Source of the DNA: Bianquea renquensis
GTDB lineage: Bacteria; Bacillota; Clostridia; Lachnospirales; Bianqueaceae
Length of the DNA stretch: 26,726 nucleotides
Assembly (NCBI RefSeq): GCF_014384895.1
Contig: NZ_JACRSQ010000038.1
Span: forward strand, 1-26,726
Direction of reading: 5' to 3'
The translations under genes were made by a program, and so were the position numbers. Under the pieces are notes generated by a model, which saw nothing but the letters and a program-made list of their open reading frames with translations, did no database searches and was not told the DNA's origin. Below, piece by piece: positions 14,944 to 23,145 of this stretch (position 1 is its first letter; the number at the start of each line of letters is the position of its first letter).

Positions 14944-14955
14944 ATTGTATAGACA
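14944..14955 (-). promoter_or_regulatory. Weak candidate -10 region for the polysaccharide operon
   Basis: On the minus strand TCTATACAAT lies about 22-25 bases before the GT4 start codon, immediately before the ribosome-binding site. No good -35 hexamer lies 16-18 bp upstream. If real, the leader would be only about 15-20 bases. The assignment is weak; transcription could instead pass through the terminator upstream. Confidence 0.25.
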
Positions 14956-14985
14956 GCCGCCTCACAGCAGCCGTCCCCATAAAAC

Positions 14986-15026
14986 AAAAACTCTTACAGA
15001 CAGTTTCGCCATTTGTAAGAGTTTTT
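14986..15026. terminator. Bidirectional intrinsic terminator between the signalling and polysaccharide operons
   Basis: The arms AAAAACTCTTACA (14986-14998) and TGTAAGAGTTTTT (15014-15026) are perfect complements separated by about 15 bases. The A-run and T-run arms make the structure functional in both directions. It follows the sensor kinase stop (15075) by about 50 bp and precedes the GT4 gene. Confidence 0.85.
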
Positions 15027-15074
15027 ATTCGATGAATTCCTTTGCGCCCAAGGCTAAGCCCTGTAGGCCCGACC

Positions 15075-16919
15075 TTATCTATTGATAGGTGCGATTTGAA
15101 TCTGTGCGACAGTAAATCCATTCTCCTGTTTCCTGTACCGCAGGGAACCCCGATCCCCGTAGACCCGCCGAATCCGCTCACACACATTCCGGACGCCCAG
15201 ATTATCTGCCTCCTCCATGGGCTGCTCCGTCTCAACGATCTGATTTAGCCTGTGGATATCCGCCTCCCTTCCGTTATCCTGTATTTCCATGATCAAAGTC
15301 CCCTCTCTGTACAGCGTCCGAATGGTGATGATCCCTTTGCCCCCGCTCACATCCATACCGTGCAAAATTGCATTTTCGACCAGGGGCTGCAAAATCTGTT
15401 TTGGAACCAGCACCGCCATGGCCTCCTCATCCAGCTCATAGCAAAATTCCAAACTCTCCTCGTAGCAGGCCTTCTGAATTGTCTCGTACTGTCGTGTCAT
15501 CTCAATTTCCTGAGATAAGGGTACTAGGAGATTGGGCTTTTTCGTATTATAGCGCATAATACTTGCCAGCGCCGTCAAAATATCCGCGATCTCGTCATTC
15601 CCTGACAGCAGGGACAGACAGCAAACCGTATCCAGCGTATTATATACAAAATGTGGGTTGATCTGGGCCTGAAGAGTACGCAATTCCGCCCGTTTCTTTT
15701 CCTCCGTGGTTCGAAACACATCCTCCAAAAGATCCTGAATCTTCAGCATGAGCGTATTAAATCCTCTATAGAGCATTCCCACCTCGTCCTGGTGTATCCT
15801 CCCGTACGGAATGGGCTCCGCCTTCCCGCTCTCCATATGGCGGCACAGGCGCCGCAGGGGCCGCACCACCATATGGGTCAGCAGCATGGTGCTCAGTACG
15901 CCCGCAACCATGACGGCACCTGCCACGATGAGGATCATGGTAAGGGTTCTGGCTGTGGAAGAGCGGACATCCCCAGCGGGAATGATAGTGATCATACTCA
16001 GATCCTTCGACAGTTCATTTCTCTGGACGAGGGAATCCACTCCGCGATAGACGATGGTTTCCATGGAACCAAATTCCTTCGGCAAATCAGGCAACACCTC
16101 CGCCAAATCCATCTGCGAAATTTCCATGTCGTTGGAATACAAAATGAGGTTCTCACGGTTGGTCACAATCGTATAGGCTTGCTCCTTGTGATCTCCATTT
16201 AACCGGCCTGCGATCCAGGAGACATCAAAACTCAGGGCAATGACTCCTACGGGATGGCTTTGGATGGCGCCTAAAGGATCCAACGTCTGACACCTCAGTT
16301 GCTTTGCCATGCAAAGCCAATTAGGCCTTTCACTCTGGCTGAACCAGTATTCGTCCCCTCCCAAATCCACTGCCTGGGTGTACCATGGAACGCTCTCCAT
16401 CCCTTGACTGCGAAAAATTCCTTTTTGCGAGATCAGCATTTCGTGATCCGAGGGTGGAATCATGCGGCGGCCGGCTGGATATGCATCGCTTAGATACAAA
16501 ACGTTGGCATACTCCTGGCCGGATGTTTCCAGAAGCTTAAAGTAGTTGATAAACATTTCATTAAGAATCCTATATTCCGCTAAAAGATCAAAAAAGTCCG
16601 ATCCGTCTTTCAGCCCCTGATAGGTTATCAGCATTCTGTAAAGCCGGGGGTATGCCTCCTCCTTCTGATAGATCACCGTGTTATCACAGAGCAGAGAGAC
16701 CATGGCGTCGATCTGATTCAGGAATGCCCGAACCTCCTCCGCGTTAGCCCCGATAGCTGTCCCGATGGACTTTCGCACAGATTCTTCCACTGTCTTTCGA
16801 AAGTTTTGATATAGTATCGTTGACATAATGCTGATGAGAAAGATGATCAGAACTGCGAAGATCAGGCTAAGCTTTGTGCGCAGGCCAAACGCTCTTCTAT
16901 GGTTTGTCTTGGATTTCAA
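15075..16919 (-). CDS. YesM-like sensor histidine kinase
   Basis: The protein has 614 residues. A basic N-terminus is followed by a transmembrane helix (LSLIFAVLIIFLISIMSTIL), an extracytoplasmic sensor region of about 250 residues, a second helix (about 300-325, MILIVAGAVMVAGVLSTMLL), and a HAMP-like linker. The His_kinase domain carries AQINPHFVYNTLDTVCCLSL with the phospho-accepting His; the ATPase part has QPLVENAILHGM (N box) and later G-rich motifs. I prefer TTG 16917-16919 because GGGAG lies six bases upstream within the regulator gene; a GTG at 16943 would give a 47-bp overlap and has no better site. With the response regulator it forms a pair of the YesM/YesN family, which usually senses extracellular sugars or the lipoprotein of the linked importer. 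Confidence 0.92.
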   Translation of the reverse strand: MKSKTNHRRAFGLRTKLSLIFAVLIIFLISIMSTILYQNFRKTVEESVRKSIGTAIGANAEEVRAFLNQIDAMVSLLCDNTVIYQKEEAYPRLYRMLITYQGLKDGSDFFDLLAEYRILNEMFINYFKLLETSGQEYANVLYLSDAYPAGRRMIPPSDHEMLISQKGIFRSQGMESVPWYTQAVDLGGDEYWFSQSERPNWLCMAKQLRCQTLDPLGAIQSHPVGVIALSFDVSWIAGRLNGDHKEQAYTIVTNRENLILYSNDMEISQMDLAEVLPDLPKEFGSMETIVYRGVDSLVQRNELSKDLSMITIIPAGDVRSSTARTLTMILIVAGAVMVAGVLSTMLLTHMVVRPLRRLCRHMESGKAEPIPYGRIHQDEVGMLYRGFNTLMLKIQDLLEDVFRTTEEKKRAELRTLQAQINPHFVYNTLDTVCCLSLLSGNDEIADILTALASIMRYNTKKPNLLVPLSQEIEMTRQYETIQKACYEESLEFCYELDEEAMAVLVPKQILQPLVENAILHGMDVSGGKGIITIRTLYREGTLIMEIQDNGREADIHRLNQIVETEQPMEEADNLGVRNVCERIRRVYGDRGSLRYRKQENGFTVAQIQIAPINR

Positions 16920-17994
16920 ACGACTCTCCCTCTCCCTTGGCACGGCGCAGCATCCTTCGATATTCCGACGGCGTCAGTCCCATCTTGCGGCGAAAGACTT
17001 TGGCAAAATAATTGGCGTCCGCATAGCCAACCAGTGCCGCGATATCGTTGATGGACACAGTGGATTCACGCAAAAGTTTTGATGCTTCGGAAATCCGTGT
17101 ATCCATAATATAGCTTGAAACAGTGGTTCCCGTCTCTCCATTGAAAATTCTGCCGAGGTGGTCAGGGGACAGATGAAACGTGTCGGCTACCGCCGATACA
17201 TTGACTTGTGGATCTCCATAATGCTCTATAATATATCCCTTAACCTCCATCACCAGCTTAGAAAGCTCCTTTTCCCTGTGCTCCCCTTGCTGCCTGCACA
17301 GGGTCTGATATTGCCGCCGCACATAGTGAATCTGTTCCCTTGGCGTTGACAGCGCGGCAAGCTCTTTCACCGCTTGAGCGCGCGTCTGCTGAATGGCCGG
17401 ATACTCCACATCTGCAAAATGCTCCATATATTCATGTAAAAGCTGAAGATAGAGAGCGCTCAGGATCTGCGTTTCAGCCTTCGCCTCCCCGAGATAGGTT
17501 TCCCACTCGTGAAAGATCTGTGTAAAATACGCTTCATCCAGCTTCCTAAGATGGGAAAAAAGCTGTTCTCGATCATTGCCAAAGGCCAACAGCCTTTCAT
17601 AGAGTCCCCTTTGCCTCTTCTCCACCGCGATCTCCTGGACGAGCCTCTCGATTTCTTTCAGACTTTTGCGATTGACCGGCTTCAGGATATAGCCGCGAAC
17701 ACCGGCCTGCATCCCCACCTGGGCGGCAGCAAAATCCTCATAGGCGCTAAAAAACAGGATGCTGATATCGGGAAACCGGCGCTTCACCTCCTGGCAGAGC
17801 AACACGCCGTTCATCATAGGCATTCGGATGTCTGTTATCATAATGTCCGGTTTTTTCTGCTCAATCCGCTGTATGGCTTCCGCTCCATTGTAGGCGATCT
17901 CCGGCTCCACGCATCCAAGCTCTGCCCACGAAATCAGCGTTTTAAGACAGCGGCAGACCGATCTGTCGTCATCTACGAGCAATACTTGTATCAT
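16897..17994 (-). CDS. YesN-like response regulator with AraC-type DNA-binding domain
   Basis: The protein has 365 residues. The receiver domain (about 1-120) shows VLLVDDDRSVCRCLK with acidic residues, the phospho-accepting Asp in MITDIRMPMMNG, Ser/Ala in ILFFSAYEDF and the Lys in GYILKPVN. The middle (about 130-260) is a helical linker. The C-terminus (about 262-360) is an AraC/XylS double helix-turn-helix, with VSAVADTFHLSPDHLGRIFN and INDIAALVGYADANYFAKVF. ATG 17992-17994 has AGGAGGAG eight bases upstream. It overlaps the kinase gene by 23 bp. It is the best local candidate for an activator of the two operons sharing the 30-bp operator. Confidence 0.95.
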   Translation of the reverse strand: MIQVLLVDDDRSVCRCLKTLISWAELGCVEPEIAYNGAEAIQRIEQKKPDIMITDIRMPMMNGVLLCQEVKRRFPDISILFFSAYEDFAAAQVGMQAGVRGYILKPVNRKSLKEIERLVQEIAVEKRQRGLYERLLAFGNDREQLFSHLRKLDEAYFTQIFHEWETYLGEAKAETQILSALYLQLLHEYMEHFADVEYPAIQQTRAQAVKELAALSTPREQIHYVRRQYQTLCRQQGEHREKELSKLVMEVKGYIIEHYGDPQVNVSAVADTFHLSPDHLGRIFNGETGTTVSSYIMDTRISEASKLLRESTVSINDIAALVGYADANYFAKVFRRKMGLTPSEYRRMLRRAKGEGESFEIQDKP

Positions 17995-18057
17995 GTGGAC
18001 AACTCCTCCTGCAATCCCAATGGATTTGACTGAAAGAATCTATAGGACAAGAAAGAA

Positions 18058-18075
18058 GGGATTCCGATGAATCCC
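18058..18075 (-). terminator. Weak terminator or attenuator between binding-protein and regulator genes
   Basis: GGGATTC and GAATCCC form a perfect 7-bp stem with a 4-base loop, followed on the minus strand by TTCTTTCTTG. The tail is not a clean T run, so partial termination is more likely. It sits in the 126-bp gap between the solute-binding gene and the two-component genes and could set their lower expression. Confidence 0.5.
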
Positions 18076-18120
18076 TCTCTCCGAAATGTATCTGCCAACG
18101 GGTAACCCAATCCAACTTCC

Positions 18121-19644
18121 TTATTTCGCCAGAAATTCGGCGTACTGCGTCTGCATCTCATCCAGGACCTTTTGAATGCCGGCGCCAGCCAGCGCATCCA
18201 GGTATTTGGGCAGCTCGGTTTCCGGGTCCGCTGCCCCATACTGAAATAGGGAGTTGTATTCCTGGCAGACCGCATTGACGGCGGCTACCTCCGCCTCCAC
18301 CTTCGTCTCGTCGAAGCGGAAGCCCAGCAGAGGAGAAACCTCCACATTGGCATTGAATTCTTTATACTGCTCATATTTCTCAGGGGATTCTCCCACCGTC
18401 AATCCCACATTGAGCGCTGAAGCCACTGCCCAGGTTGAAAAGGCGTACCCTGTATCCGGAATTTTCGATATGAAGCCCTCGCTGTCCACAGTATAATTGA
18501 CATCCTTCTGGCCAAACACAGCCAGGTCTCCCACGGTTCGGTCCGTCTCCAGAGCCTCGATGAACTTGATGGCAGCCTCCGCCTTGCTGCTCTTGGCATT
18601 GATAGCATAGCAGGAACCTAAGGCAGAATTGCTGTCAAGCCAGACCTCCGAAAACTGAACAAAAGTTCCATAATGCCCCTTCTGCGAATAATAGATTCCT
18701 TCATTGTCGGGAACATTGTTCCATGGCGTAACCGCATAATCGCCACTTTCACCCGTCAGATAATTACTTGTACTGCTTTGATCCACTGCAAGCCAATCCG
18801 GGATATATCCCTTCTGATACCAATCCCACATTAAGCTCACATGTGCCTTGAACTCTTCTGATTCAGGGATACTAACAACCGTAGTTAGATCGTCCTGCCG
18901 GACGCCCGCATAATCTGTGATAAAGCTAAATGTATCGTAGTAATAATTCCTAAATGCACCTGCATTAAAGGGAATCGTCACCTCATCCTTAACTTGTTCC
19001 AAAAATGGCTCGAGATCTTCCAGTTTCGTAACTTTGGACACATCCCATCCGTACTTTTCAATGAGCCGGTTGTTAATCATCACCCCATATCCGGTTCCCG
19101 TCTCCTTATAGTTGGGCACATAATAGTATCCCCCGTCATACTTTGTGGATTCCCATATGTCTTCCGGAATGCTGTTCCAGAGATCAGGCACCGTCTCCAG
19201 CAAGCTGCCAATCTCCATCACCGCCTTATTCTTATACAGCTCATTGGGCGTACACATATTGTACGCGCTGCTGGTCCAGCAGACGTCCATCTCCTCGTTG
19301 GAGGCCAAGGCCAGATTGAGCTGCGTGCCATAATCGGCGGAGGTGAAGCACTTCATTGTGACTGTGACGCCGGTGGTATCCGCAAGGTATGCATTCATCT
19401 CTTCTTCCACCGCCGCAATGGCTTTGGCATAGTCGCCGCTCTGGTTAATCCCATACCGGAACCAAACGATATTCACCGGGTCCTGTCCCTCTTTCGACGG
19501 CTCCCCGCTGGACTCCTCCGCCTGTGACGAGTCCATTGAAACGGGGGTGCTGTCGCTGGATTCGCCGTCCTTGGCGCAGCCTGTCCATGTGCCAACGGCC
19601 AGAAGCAGTGCCAGCATCAATACAGTCAGCTTGTGTTTTTGCAT
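18121..19644 (-). CDS. Extracellular sugar-binding lipoprotein of an ABC importer
   Basis: The 507-residue protein has a signal peptide (MQKHKLTVLMLALLLAVG) followed by a lipobox-like WTGC with the cysteine near residue 23, then a Ser/Glu-rich linker (about 27-55). The mature part contains the bilobal binding fold, for example VNIVWFRYGINQSGDYAKA, NLALASNEEMDVCWTS and VMINNRLIEKYGW. The C-terminal half, with FRFDETKVEAEVAAVNAVC, matches the LplA/DUF3502-like group of oligosaccharide-binding proteins. ATG 19642-19644 has AGGAGG eight bases upstream. It lies third in the operon after two permeases. The sugar is not predictable; host- or plant-derived oligosaccharides are typical for this group. 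Confidence 0.93.
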   Translation of the reverse strand: MQKHKLTVLMLALLLAVGTWTGCAKDGESSDSTPVSMDSSQAEESSGEPSKEGQDPVNIVWFRYGINQSGDYAKAIAAVEEEMNAYLADTTGVTVTMKCFTSADYGTQLNLALASNEEMDVCWTSSAYNMCTPNELYKNKAVMEIGSLLETVPDLWNSIPEDIWESTKYDGGYYYVPNYKETGTGYGVMINNRLIEKYGWDVSKVTKLEDLEPFLEQVKDEVTIPFNAGAFRNYYYDTFSFITDYAGVRQDDLTTVVSIPESEEFKAHVSLMWDWYQKGYIPDWLAVDQSSTSNYLTGESGDYAVTPWNNVPDNEGIYYSQKGHYGTFVQFSEVWLDSNSALGSCYAINAKSSKAEAAIKFIEALETDRTVGDLAVFGQKDVNYTVDSEGFISKIPDTGYAFSTWAVASALNVGLTVGESPEKYEQYKEFNANVEVSPLLGFRFDETKVEAEVAAVNAVCQEYNSLFQYGAADPETELPKYLDALAGAGIQKVLDEMQTQYAEFLAK

Positions 19645-19686
19645 TTTTCATTCCTCCTACTCATAGTATATCTAACTGAGCTCCCT

Positions 19687-20589
19687 TTATCCCTTTACGG
19701 AACCCACGGTCAGACCTTGAATAAAATATTTTTGAAAAAAGGGGTATGCGATGAGAATCGGGCCAAGAACCGTCAACATAATCGCCATCCTCCCGCTTTC
19801 CTCTGGCAGGGAGGCCTTTAGCTCCGTATAGTCCAGCCCCGACGACATGGTAGCCTCCTGCAGCAGGAACTCAATATTTTTCTCAATCCGAATCAGCAAG
19901 AGCTGTAGCGGCGTTTTGGATGCGGAGGTTATGTACAGAAAGGCCCTGTTCCAATCGTTCCAGTATCCCACAGCCAGCATGAAACCCACCGACGCCATTG
20001 CTGGCACCATGGTGGGGAGTACAATCTGGGCAAAGGTTCGGATCTCGCCCGCCCCGTCAATCTTGGCCGATTCCATCAGGGAATCCGGAATATTCATTTG
20101 AATGTACGTCCGCAAAATAATGATATACATAGTCGAAATGCCTGGCAAAATCAGGACCCATATGGAGTCCTTCAGGTGATAGAGCTGGGTGTTGACCAGA
20201 TAGCCGGCCAGCATCCCTCCAGAAAACAGCATGGGGATCAGCATCACGATGGAAAATGCTTTCCGCAGCTGAAATTGCTGGCGGCTCAAGGCGTAGGCGA
20301 AGGTTCCCATGACAATCAAGCCAAAAATCGTCCCCACAACGGTAATGAAGATGGTCACGCCATAGGAGGTTAACAGCTGATTTCCAAAAGAGCCCACATA
20401 GGTCCAGGCTTGCAGTGACCATTCCTCAGGGAAAAAGCTAAACCCCTTCGACTGAATGCTGGCGTCGCTGGAAAAGGAGACGATCACACAGAGTACGAGC
20501 GGCATAAGGCATACAAAGGCGTACACCCCTAACAGGAGCCCCAGGACAAGCTGCGCAAACGTGATATGTTTTTTTCGTGTCGTTCTCAT
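19687..20589 (-). CDS. Carbohydrate ABC permease (LplC/YtcP-like)
   Basis: The 300-residue membrane protein starts with a cytoplasmic basic segment (MRTTRKKHITF) and shows six hydrophobic helices, the first LGLLLGVYAFVCLMPLVLCV. The cytoplasmic EAA-type loop is ESAKIDGAGEIRTFAQIVLP, which contacts the ATPase. The C-terminus FFQKYFIQGLTVGSVKG is highly typical of LplC-type permeases. I start at ATG 20587-20589 with GGGAGTG upstream; a longer frame to 20655 would overlap the preceding permease. It pairs with the permease encoded immediately upstream; no ATPase gene is present, so a shared MsmX-like ATPase elsewhere is likely. Confidence 0.94.
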   Translation of the reverse strand: MRTTRKKHITFAQLVLGLLLGVYAFVCLMPLVLCVIVSFSSDASIQSKGFSFFPEEWSLQAWTYVGSFGNQLLTSYGVTIFITVVGTIFGLIVMGTFAYALSRQQFQLRKAFSIVMLIPMLFSGGMLAGYLVNTQLYHLKDSIWVLILPGISTMYIIILRTYIQMNIPDSLMESAKIDGAGEIRTFAQIVLPTMVPAMASVGFMLAVGYWNDWNRAFLYITSASKTPLQLLLIRIEKNIEFLLQEATMSSGLDYTELKASLPEESGRMAIMLTVLGPILIAYPFFQKYFIQGLTVGSVKG

Positions 20590-20602
20590 ATTCACACTCC
20601 CA

Positions 20603-21505
20603 TTAAAATAATGCATTTTCGGGTGAAACTTTTCGCACAATGGCGTTGGTTCCAACGACCATGATGCATCCCACGACGGATTGGTAAAATGTAATCGCTG
20701 ATGTGAGCGAGAAATCGGTCGAGCTCATAATCGCATTTAAAACATAGCTGTCCAAAACCTGGGTTGTCCGGTACAGGGCGCCTACATTTTTCGTTACCTG
20801 ATAGAACAGTCCCGTGTCGGAATACATGATACTTCCAAGACCTAACAGGGTCATGATGGCCACCATGGGCAACAGCATGGGGAGGGTGATATGCCACATT
20901 TTCTGTCTGGCGTTGGCTCCGTCCAGCGCCGCTGCCTCGTAGAGTTGTGTATCGATCCCTGCCAAAACAGACAGATAGAGAACCGAACCGTAGCCGACGC
21001 TCTTCCATGTCCGCACGATCAACAGAATGACAGGCCAGGCATCCGCGTTTAAATACCAGTTTATGTTCTTTCCCAACAGACGGTTGACCAGACCCCCATC
21101 CGTTCGGAGACAGGCATACACAATAAATGTTACCGCGATATATGTAATAAATGTGGGGAGGATCATGCAGCTCTGAAAAAATTTTCCCAATTTCTTATAT
21201 GCAAACTCATAGATTCCGATGGCTAAAAAAACATTCCCGATGGTTCCCGTGATGGTGAACAATAGGTAATAGCCCACCGTATTTCGCGTCAACCGCCAAA
21301 AGGTCTGCCCTGAAATAAACAGTAGCCGGAAATTATTGAGCCCACACCACGGGCTTCCAAATATCCCCTTCGAATAGTCAAATTTTTTAAAGGCCAGCAC
21401 TAAGCCAAACATGGGAATATAGCTGAACATTATGAACAAGATCAGCGCTGGCAGCGACATCACAATCAGCCACCGATTTTTCCAAGAATTTCGCAGTAGA
21501 TTCAT
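20603..21505 (-). CDS. Carbohydrate ABC permease (LplB-like)
   Basis: The 300-residue protein begins MNLLRNSWKNRWLIVMSLPA, typical of LplB-type permeases, with the characteristic segment YIPMFGLVLAFKKFDYSKGI. Six hydrophobic helices are visible and the EAA loop is EAAALDGANARQKMWHITLP. The C-terminus ends with AIVRKVSPENALF. ATG 21503-21505 has GGAGGGGGA upstream; a longer frame to 21544 lacks support. It is the first gene of the importer operon, 13 bp before the second permease, and lies behind the promoter with the shared operator. Confidence 0.94.
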   Translation of the reverse strand: MNLLRNSWKNRWLIVMSLPALILFIMFSYIPMFGLVLAFKKFDYSKGIFGSPWCGLNNFRLLFISGQTFWRLTRNTVGYYLLFTITGTIGNVFLAIGIYEFAYKKLGKFFQSCMILPTFITYIAVTFIVYACLRTDGGLVNRLLGKNINWYLNADAWPVILLIVRTWKSVGYGSVLYLSVLAGIDTQLYEAAALDGANARQKMWHITLPMLLPMVAIMTLLGLGSIMYSDTGLFYQVTKNVGALYRTTQVLDSYVLNAIMSSTDFSLTSAITFYQSVVGCIMVVGTNAIVRKVSPENALF

Positions 21506-21567
21506 GCTTCGTCCCCCTCCTTGTGTTTCTATCAGAATCGCCATTTATTTCAGCGTTTATACCCTAT

Positions 21568-21596
21568 ATTTTAGTTATTTGGTTCAAACAAAACAA
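21568..21596 (-). promoter_or_regulatory. Promoter of the sugar importer operon
   Basis: On the minus strand TTGTTT (-35, 21591-21596) and TAAAAT (-10, 21568-21573) are separated by 17 bp. The leader to the first permease start would be about 55 bases. The -35 box is weak, which fits a promoter needing an activator bound at the adjacent inverted repeat (21599-21628). Confidence 0.6.
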
Positions 21597-21598
21597 GA

Positions 21599-21628
21599 GG
21601 AATAATCCGTTTTAACCAAGATTATTCC
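21599..21628. promoter_or_regulatory. 30-bp inverted-repeat operator, copy 1
   Basis: GGAATAATC and GATTATTCC form a perfect 9-bp inverted repeat around a 12-base centre. It ends 2 bp upstream of the -35 box of the importer promoter. A copy differing at one base inside the repeat lies at 23089-23118, at the same 2-bp distance from the other promoter. A position just upstream of a weak -35 fits an activator site. Confidence 0.65.
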
Positions 21629-21793
21629 GATATCGATGTAAATGCAATGTAAATCCTGCTATTTCAGGTCACTTTCTCCCCTGCTTTTCCGTGATATTAT
21701 ACAACTTCTCTATAATATGTTGAAATAAGTCAACTTTTGGCGTTACATTTCGTCATTTTCTTTTCCGCCGCACCCTTTTTCTCCATTCTCCTC

Positions 21794-22054
21794 TCACAGA
21801 TTTGTTGCTAAAAATATGGAAAGTTGATTCGCTGGATCGATGAGAATATAGCTTCCGGCTGCGCCGTTCCACCCAAACTCGCCTATTGTGCTTCGAGCTT
21901 TACCTTTACGAGGATCCACCATCGTGCGTACTCCCAGTCCATATCCATATCCAACTAAATGAGGCCAGCTAAAATCGAGCAGCATTTCTCGACTCAATTG
22001 GTTGCTGCGCATGAGATCAATTGTTTCAGGTTGTAGTATTTCTAAAAACTTGCT
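21794..22054 (-). pseudogene. C-terminal remnant of a beta-lactamase-family serine hydrolase
   Basis: The minus-strand frame reads LEILQPETIDLMRSNQLS, then GYGYGLGVRTMVDP, STIGEFGWNGAAGSYILI and ends DPANQLSIFLATNL. This is the end of class C beta-lactamase-like (PBP4*-type) hydrolases, including the last catalytic block near GWNGAAG. The N-terminal part with the SxxK and YxN motifs is absent. In this frame a stop codon occurs right at the end of the TIM-barrel gene, so the fragment joins that gene by a deletion. An ATG at 22010-22012 could give a 72-residue peptide, which would be inactive. Confidence 0.75.
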
Positions 22055-23019
22055 CAGTGCTCATGGCTGCATTGGGATATCCTTTCCAACTCGCGCCAAA
22101 ATGCGATTGCACAGCGGTACCCCTCTTCCTCGGGCATTTCCTGCCAGCCTCCCGATTCAAAATTGACCGTGTTCGCATAGCCGATATTGCGCAATTCAGT
22201 TATGACGTCCATCCAGGGAATGGTGCCAAATCCTGGCGGCCTATGTTCGTCGATTCCAAAAGGAGATATCCATCGATCCTCGCTGAGCGCCTGTAATCGC
22301 GCTCCCCTGTTATCATGAAAATGTGTGGTAAACAGTTTGTCGCGCATAATACCGATCCACTGGGTGACGGATGTATGGCCGCAGCAATGTGCATGGCCGG
22401 AGTCAAGGCAAAATCCAACTGCCGGGCTTTGGGCTTCCTTTACCAGACGCGGCAACAACTCCGCGCTGCCCATGGGTTCGAAGCGATCCAGATTTTCAAG
22501 GGCAATCTTCACCCCCAACCTCTCCGCTTCAAGCCCCGCTTCATGGAGATTGTGTGCCGCTACAGACAAAACGGCATCGATTCCGTGCTGGGCAATCTCA
22601 TTGTCGAAGAAGTCCGGATTCCCCACATGCCGGCTCCAGCTGTCGGGTTCATAATATTGACTCGGATGAATGACAAGAACCGGCGAATGTAAGTTGGCTG
22701 TATACTGTACCTCGCGAATCAACTTTTCAATCACCGGTTCCTGCGAGTTTTCAAGTGGCGCATAGACCGCTGCAAGACCGTGATGCTGCGCGGGTTTCAT
22801 TTCCAGCGAATCCAGAAGGTTTCCTACACGCTTTGTCTCCTCATCCATATCAAAATCCGCTTCTTCCACCATGACATATCCTGACAGCATCACCTCGGTG
22901 ATACCGAGGGATTTCAAGATAGACAAGGTGTTTTCATAGGTCTCTTCGGGCAGCTTCCGCACTCGCTTGCCATCAAAGTATACGGTGTTTACCTGATACG
23001 ATAGGGGATACTTTTTCAT
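22054..23019 (-). CDS. Sugar phosphate isomerase/epimerase-like TIM-barrel protein
   Basis: The 321-residue protein belongs to the xylose isomerase-like / AP endonuclease 2 TIM-barrel superfamily. Metal ligand positions are visible: Glu in KIALENLDRFEP, Asp and His in GFCLDSGHAHC, His in FTTHFHDNRG (pattern HxHDN) and Glu in TVNFESGGW. Such proteins isomerise or epimerise sugars or keto-inositols in the cytoplasm. ATG 23017-23019 has GGAGG seven bases upstream. It sits alone behind its own promoter with the same operator as the importer operon, so it probably works on the imported sugar. The C-terminus (SQCSHEH) directly abuts a hydrolase remnant, so it may be slightly altered. Confidence 0.85.
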   Translation of the reverse strand: MKKYPLSYQVNTVYFDGKRVRKLPEETYENTLSILKSLGITEVMLSGYVMVEEADFDMDEETKRVGNLLDSLEMKPAQHHGLAAVYAPLENSQEPVIEKLIREVQYTANLHSPVLVIHPSQYYEPDSWSRHVGNPDFFDNEIAQHGIDAVLSVAAHNLHEAGLEAERLGVKIALENLDRFEPMGSAELLPRLVKEAQSPAVGFCLDSGHAHCCGHTSVTQWIGIMRDKLFTTHFHDNRGARLQALSEDRWISPFGIDEHRPPGFGTIPWMDVITELRNIGYANTVNFESGGWQEMPEEEGYRCAIAFWRELERISQCSHEH

Positions 23020-23058
23020 TACATGACCTCCATTTCAGAATGATGTATTGGTACCTCT

Positions 23059-23086
23059 ATTTTAGTCGTCCCGCCCAGTAAAGCAA
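23059..23086 (-). promoter_or_regulatory. Promoter of the TIM-barrel gene
   Basis: On the minus strand TTGCTT (-35, 23081-23086) and TAAAAT (-10, 23059-23064) have 16 bp between them. The layout, with the operator 2 bp upstream of the -35 box, mirrors the importer promoter. Confidence 0.6.
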
Positions 23087-23088
23087 GA

Positions 23089-23118
23089 GGAAGAATCCGT
23101 TTTAACCAAGATTATTCC
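23089..23118. promoter_or_regulatory. 30-bp inverted-repeat operator, copy 2
   Basis: GGAAGAATC and GATTATTCC pair with one mismatch; the 12-base centre is identical to copy 1, and identity continues for a few bases on both sides (CAAGA on the left, GAT on the right). It lies upstream of the TIM-barrel promoter. Confidence 0.65.
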
Positions 23119-23145
23119 GATCTTTATCCCCCCATTTATCGAAAT

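Noticed and set aside
16920..16943. GTG start for the sensor kinase at 16943
   Set aside because: The extra residues overlap the purine-rich segment that serves as ribosome-binding site for TTG 16919; the overlap with the regulator gene would also be unusually long.
21640..21793. Extra promoter or operator in the AT-rich gap, including GTTGA/TCAAC at 21719-21734
   Set aside because: Several -10-like hexamers occur on both strands but none has a matching -35 and a downstream gene; the short inverted repeat is of a size expected by chance.
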